This document shows positions 50,850-54,540 of a DNA stretch of 54,540 nt, piece after piece (position 1 is the stretch's first letter; the number at the start of each line of letters is the position of its first letter). Origin of the DNA: Clostridiales bacterium. Its GTDB lineage: Bacteria; Bacillota; Desulfotomaculia; Desulfotomaculales; VENG01. The notes beneath the pieces are model-generated. The model saw only the letters and a program-made list of their open reading frames with translations, was not told the DNA's origin and made no database searches. A program made the translations under genes and the position numbers. The DNA lies in NCBI GenBank assembly GCA_016278505.1, contig JADQBQ010000009.1:1-54540 (forward strand), read 5' to 3'.

Positions 50850-50933
50850 ATGTTATTGAGGTCTAAATCAAATAAAAAAGATTGTCCCGGTGGCACCTGT
50901 ATCAATTTTAACCAGTTTCATGCAAGACTTTAA
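50850..50933 (+). CDS. Possible 27-residue micropeptide
   Basis: This short frame starts at ATG 50850, six bases after GAAGAAGGG. It encodes a basic N-terminal half (LLRSKSNKKD) and a cysteine pair in CPGGTCINFN. It is transcribed away from the Fur box. Small basic peptides with a CxxxxC motif can be metal-related, but there is no homology evidence; it could be chance. Confidence 0.3.
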   Translation: MLLRSKSNKKDCPGGTCINFNQFHARL

Positions 50934-51292
50934 CCTGACCGTCAGCTGCTCCAAGCTTATATATTAATCGGGATGTCTCCTGCTCGTATTTGCTAGTCTC
51001 GGTCACCTAGACTCTCACTCCCTTAACAAGGTTTTGAAATAGCGATAAAATACTATTATAAGTCGATAATTTTCATAACACTTTTTAGGTTAATTGGTAT
51101 ATTATTCATGCAGAGGTTAAACTCCTTTTACCTGTAATAAATTTTGTTTCTAGCATCCTTTGAAATTGAACGTACAACCGTTTTTGAGACCGGATTACCG
51201 GTACATTATTCAAGGCGGTATGATTGTGTGGGAGCAGGACCCACTAATAAAGGATGTTTTAGGTGTTGGACCGCACAAATGTCCGGGAAGGT

Positions 51293-51435
51293 TTGTGAAA
51301 CGTTCGACAGGTCAAAGCTCCGCCAGAGACGGCTGATTTATTATTTGACGGAAAGACTATTGTTAGACAATCCTGGAAGATCTTAAAATTAAATACATAC
51401 TGCCGGATAAATTGGCAAAAAGGAGTTGGTTAGAA
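51293..51435 (+). promoter_or_regulatory. Conserved leader upstream of the CBS gene, copy 1
   Basis: This stretch recurs with about 75 percent identity at 54119-54254 upstream of the truncated CBS copy. Shared blocks include GTGAAACGTTC, TTTATTAT, AGACAATCC and GGAAGAT. Some short complementary segments could pair as RNA. It may hold promoter and leader-RNA signals. The rest of 50934-51292 shows no gene. Confidence 0.45.
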
Positions 51436-51915
51436 ATGAAAAAGAAACCTGTTCGTGACGTAATGGTTCCCCTGGAACAATATCCTAGTGTCCATGTAAA
51501 CTCAACCCTGGCGGAGGCAATAAAGACATTGAAAAATTCCTTTCACATTGACCAAAGGGGCATAATTTCCGGTCAGAGGTCCTTACTGGTATTAAATGAG
51601 GACAGGGACCTGGTAGGTATTTTGACCATAAGGTCTATGCTTGATGCCATCAAGGTGAAATCAACGGTGGGGGCTGCACTTACCCGTCTCTTTTCTCGGG
51701 ACGTTGTCGAGGACAATGCCATGCTCATCAATGTGAGTGAGGTTATGCGGCCTGTTTTTAGCAACTGTGTTGATGTAAATGATAATGCTGCGGAGGCTGT
51801 CCAGGTAATGCTCACAGGAAAAGTAAACATTATCCCCGTTATGGAGGGTGATAGAGCCGCAGGAATAATTAGGTCGGTTGACTTATTCAATATAATCGGA
51901 GAGCTGTTAGAATAA
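51436..51915 (+). CDS. CBS-domain pair protein
   Basis: This 159-residue protein has two CBS motifs and nothing else. The first runs from VRDVMVPLEQYPSVHVNSTL to LLVLNEDRDLVGILTIRSML. The second runs from VSEVMRPVFSNCVDVNDNAA to NIIPVMEGDRAAGIIRSVDL. Such pairs bind adenine nucleotides as energy or redox sensors. A linker of about 30 residues with GAALTRLFSRD separates the motifs. ATG 51436 has AAGGAG ten bases upstream. Its first 40 codons and its leader are duplicated downstream of the next gene. Confidence 0.85.
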   Translation: MKKKPVRDVMVPLEQYPSVHVNSTLAEAIKTLKNSFHIDQRGIISGQRSLLVLNEDRDLVGILTIRSMLDAIKVKSTVGAALTRLFSRDVVEDNAMLINVSEVMRPVFSNCVDVNDNAAEAVQVMLTGKVNIIPVMEGDRAAGIIRSVDLFNIIGELLE

Positions 51916-51947
51916 AAAACCCTGTACCAAGAGGTACAGGGTTTTTT
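51914..51947 (+). terminator. Terminator after the CBS gene
   Basis: A stem of 15 pairs (AAAAAACCCTGTACC with its complement, 4-base loop) ends in a run of T. Confidence 0.9.
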
Positions 51948-52042
51948 TATTTCATTTTCCATTGGGGCTTTCTTTGCAGTTATTCATAATCCATCCCGCT
52001 CCGGCTAATACTACCGTTAAATTCACGGAGGGAGGAAAAAAA

Positions 52043-54064
52043 TTGAGATTTCCTAAACTATTTGAAGAGAGATACATAGGTAACTTGCACATTCGTAACA
52101 GAATTGTAATGCCCCCTATGGGTACCAATCTGGCTAATGAGCTGGGCGCAGTTACTCCGGCCATGATTCATTATTATCGTGAGCGGGCCAAGGGTGGGGC
52201 CGGCTTGATCATTACTGAGATTAACAGTGTTGATACCCCCCAGGGCTGCGCCCTGTCTAACCAGCTTAGTATCGATGATAATTCTTACATTGCAGGCCAC
52301 AACGAACTGGTGGAAGCAGTACATGAACACGGTGCAAAAATAATTACCCAGCTGCACCACGCCGGCCGGCAGACAACACCCCAAAATACTTTGAATATGC
52401 AGCCGGTGGCACCATCTGCCATTCCGGACCCTTTCTTGAAAGTAGTGCCAAGGGAACTGTCGGTAGAAGAGATTGAAGAAATTATTGAAAAGTTTGTGCA
52501 AGCTGCAATCCGGGCCCAGAATGCAGGCTATGACGGTGTGGAAATACACGGGGCTCATGGCTATCTTGTTGGCCAGTTCATGTCCCCGTTCAGTAACAAG
52601 CGGACAGACCTGTATGGAGGCGATTTAAATAATCGCATGCGCTTCCCACTTGAAATCATCAGGGGCGTCAAAGAAGTCACCGGTGAAAACTTCCCGGTGC
52701 TGTTCCGCTTTAGCGCCGATGAATTCGTAGAAGGGGGCATCAACCTGGAAGAAGGAATGAAGATTGCCCGCATGCTTGAAGACGCCGGGGTAGATGCCCT
52801 GGATGTTTCCAGCGGCACCTATGCATCCATGCCCACCATCCTGGAGACCATGAATTACCCTGAGGGATGGCGGGCTTATCTGGCTGAAAACATTAAAAAA
52901 GAGGTACAAATACCGGTTATAGCCGTAGGGGTAATTAGAAGCCCGGAAACTGCCGAGGGCATTCTTGCCGAGGGTAAATCGGATTTTGTTGCCCTGGGAC
53001 GCACTTTAATTGCTGACCCGGAATGGCCGCAAAAAGCATTAGAGGGCAGAACAGAAGATATTCGTAAATGCATAACATGCAACATCTGGTGCATCGGTGA
53101 AAGGGTATTCCAAAACCTGCATATTCGCTGCACGGTAAACCCCGTTGCCGGGCGGGAATTGGAATACCCCCTGATAAGCTCCACCCTGACCCCCGGCCAC
53201 TTTGCGGTTATCGGCGGCGGGCCGTCAGGAATGGAAGCGGCAAGGGTGCTGGCTGCAGCAGGACACAGGGTAACCCTTTTGGAAAAAGAGCCTGAGTTGG
53301 GCGGTCAGGTGAAACTGGCCGCCGTGCCGCCCGGTAAGGAAAAAATAAGATGGTCCATTGATTACCTGCAGACTCAAATCCATAAGCTGGGTGTTGAAGT
53401 GCATTTAAATACTGAAGCCAACGCTGACACTCTGCAGGGAATGGATATTGACGGCATCATTCTAGCCACCGGGGCCGCCCCGGCAATCCCGGACGTTACC
53501 GGTGTACACAGTCCGAATGTGACCACAGCCTGGGATCTACTGGCCGGCAGGTACGAAGTGGGCAATAATGTGGTCGTAGTGGGTGGGGGAAGTACCGGCT
53601 GTGAAACAGCACTGCTGCTAAAACATCAAGGAAAAGATGTCACTGTTGTGGAAATGGAAGACGATCTGGCCATTGATGCCGAACCCATCAGCAGAATAAC
53701 ACTAATGGAGGAGCTCGGCAAAAGCGGGGTTCATACCGTCACCGGCATGAGCGTGCAGGAAATAAAGCCTGACGGTATTGTAGCCATGGACAGAGAGTGG
53801 ACAAAGCATTGGATTCCCTGCACACACGTAGTTTTATCCGTGGGGGCTGTTCCGGTAAACAACTTGGAAGGGGAGCTTAGACAGCGGGGTATGAAGGTAT
53901 TCGTAATTGGCGATGCCAAGGAGCCGCGCAGGCTCAACACTGCCATCAGCGAAGGCTTCATGACGGCACACCGGATTACACAAGCCGAGTCACTAAACCA
54001 GCCGTACCGCCCCTTCCCAATACAGCGGCAGTACGGGCAGGAACATGAACATTTGCTTCAATAA
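52043..54064 (+). CDS. Old Yellow Enzyme/2,4-dienoyl-CoA reductase-like oxidoreductase
   Basis: This protein of about 673 residues has an FMN TIM barrel (1-335), a [4Fe-4S] site (CITCNIWC near 342-349 and RCTVNPVAG near 362) and an FAD/NAD(P) part. The latter has Rossmann motifs VIGGGPSGMEAARVLAAAGH (near 390) and VVVGGGSTGCETALLL (near 514). The barrel opens with RNRIVMPPMGTN, then GGAGLIITEINSV, GYDGVEIHGAHGYLVGQF and SPFSNKRTDLYGG. This is the layout of 2-enoate reductase, FadH and trimethylamine dehydrogenase; the substrate is not clear. The likely start is TTG 52043, with GGAGGGAGG just upstream. It lies between the intact and truncated CBS gene copies. Confidence 0.9.
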   Translation: MRFPKLFEERYIGNLHIRNRIVMPPMGTNLANELGAVTPAMIHYYRERAKGGAGLIITEINSVDTPQGCALSNQLSIDDNSYIAGHNELVEAVHEHGAKIITQLHHAGRQTTPQNTLNMQPVAPSAIPDPFLKVVPRELSVEEIEEIIEKFVQAAIRAQNAGYDGVEIHGAHGYLVGQFMSPFSNKRTDLYGGDLNNRMRFPLEIIRGVKEVTGENFPVLFRFSADEFVEGGINLEEGMKIARMLEDAGVDALDVSSGTYASMPTILETMNYPEGWRAYLAENIKKEVQIPVIAVGVIRSPETAEGILAEGKSDFVALGRTLIADPEWPQKALEGRTEDIRKCITCNIWCIGERVFQNLHIRCTVNPVAGRELEYPLISSTLTPGHFAVIGGGPSGMEAARVLAAAGHRVTLLEKEPELGGQVKLAAVPPGKEKIRWSIDYLQTQIHKLGVEVHLNTEANADTLQGMDIDGIILATGAAPAIPDVTGVHSPNVTTAWDLLAGRYEVGNNVVVVGGGSTGCETALLLKHQGKDVTVVEMEDDLAIDAEPISRITLMEELGKSGVHTVTGMSVQEIKPDGIVAMDREWTKHWIPCTHVVLSVGAVPVNNLEGELRQRGMKVFVIGDAKEPRRLNTAISEGFMTAHRITQAESLNQPYRPFPIQRQYGQEHEHLLQ

Positions 54065-54086
54065 ATCACACCATTACGACCAAAGA

Positions 54087-54110
54087 GGGACAGCCTTAAA
54101 AGGCTGTCCC
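54087..54110 (+). terminator. Hairpin after the oxidoreductase gene
   Basis: GGGACAGCCT and AGGCTGTCCC are perfect arms around TAAA. The following CACTTGCG matches the end of the REP terminus, so this may be a REP-derived hairpin. No T-run follows. Confidence 0.5.
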
Positions 54111-54118
54111 CACTTGCG

Positions 54119-54254
54119 TTTGTGAAACGTTCAACAGGTTTTAGCCCAGCCAGGGGCAGCTAATTTATTATCTGACGGGAATACCATTGTGTAGACAATC
54201 CCGGAAGATATAATCTAATACATACCCTAATAAAAATGGCGAGGAGCTGTTACA
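54119..54254 (+). repeat. Conserved leader upstream of truncated CBS gene, copy 2
   Basis: This is the second copy of the 51293-51435 leader, with about one base in four changed and small indels. It ends in a good ribosome site (GGCGAGGAGC) for the truncated CBS frame. Confidence 0.6.
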
Positions 54255-54401
54255 ATGAAAAAGAAACCTGTTCGTGACGTAATGATTCCCCTGGACCAAT
54301 ACCCCAGTGTTCATGTAAACTCTACCCTGGCGGAAGCAATAAAAGTATTAAACAATGATTTAACTGCTGAAACCGGGTATCAACTCCCCTGGTTTCAGTA
54401 A
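54255..54401 (+). pseudogene. Truncated duplicate of the CBS gene
   Basis: ATG 54255 opens a frame that matches the intact CBS protein for about 33 residues (KKKPVRDVMIPLDQYPSVHV, then NSTLAEAIKVL) and then diverges to DLTAETGYQLPWFQ and a stop. Only the first strand of one CBS motif remains. The divergence falls near a hairpin (CTGAAACC at 54367-54374 and GGTTTCAG at 54391-54398). It should not encode a working sensor. Confidence 0.75.
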
Positions 54402-54540
54402 ATGTAAAAAAATCACAGGTTTTTTTAGAGCAAAATCACTCTTTTAAAGACCATAATGGTGTTTTTTGTGGCTATTTTAGCCGTGTTCTCATTTTCAACT
54501 TACATTTGGGCAGACTTCCCCCTCTTGAGGTTTGTGGATA

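Overview
The window looks like the chromosome of an anaerobic, endospore-forming Firmicute, most like the Desulfotomaculum/Pelotomaculum group of Peptococcaceae. The support is an alpha/beta-type spore protein gene with a sigma-G-like promoter, strong GGAGG ribosome binding sites with many GTG and TTG starts, an MrfA/MrfB DNA-repair pair, a ferredoxin-DUF4445 (RACo-like) protein and secreted proteins ending in copper-amine-oxidase-like stalk domains. The species assignment is inference.

Layout. (1) 1-8.4 kb is a decaying polymorphic-toxin locus. It holds a TauE/SafE exporter, a coiled-coil/NTF2-like protein broken by an in-frame TAA, a secreted protein that seems to start at CTG, an HD-GYP remnant, and an RHS gene with two compensating single-base frameshifts. 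The RHS gene ends in a toxin tip followed by a zinc-ribbon immunity candidate, then an orphan Imm32-like gene carrying an RHS scar. (2) 8.4-10.6 kb is a relic phage- or plasmid-type replication module: TGTAWTACA repeats, a DUF4406-like gene with a frameshift, a winged-helix initiator-like gene with four 24-bp repeats inside it, and two DnaA boxes. (3) 10.6-12.8 kb has a VOC protein, a GH25 lysozyme, a membrane protein and an internally deleted REP-transposase relic abutting a RelB-like remnant. (4) 13-28 kb has a MalT/LuxR-type regulator, a DUF2442 protein and three secreted multidomain proteins, one of about 2600 residues whose 5' end is broken. (5) 28-29.1 kb is an intact REP-associated tyrosine transposase with a perfect inverted repeat.

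(6) 29-54 kb is mostly housekeeping: topB, sbcC-sbcD, a DUF3298-like protein, an LTD-GGDEF-HD-GYP c-di-GMP enzyme, a FemAB-alanine racemase pair, the spore protein, mrfA and mrfB separated by repeat elements, a gene read through a TGA with a SECIS-like hairpin, a methyltransferase, an FmdB zinc ribbon, a Fur-box-controlled ferredoxin-DUF4445 protein near a ferric-reductase-like membrane protein, a CBS protein, and an Old Yellow Enzyme-type FMN/FAD/Fe-S oxidoreductase. The oxidoreductase is followed by a truncated second copy of the CBS gene and its leader.

How the parts relate. The RHS toxin, immunity and orphan-immunity genes form an interbacterial competition locus now in decay. The surface-protein block plausibly serves adhesion or cell-envelope display. 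topB, sbcCD and mrfAB give a DNA-maintenance stretch. The FemAB/Alr pair suggests peptidoglycan cross-bridge work. Single-base lesions recur between 1 and 20 kb, and one cannot tell from one sequence whether they are real decay or residual assembly errors.
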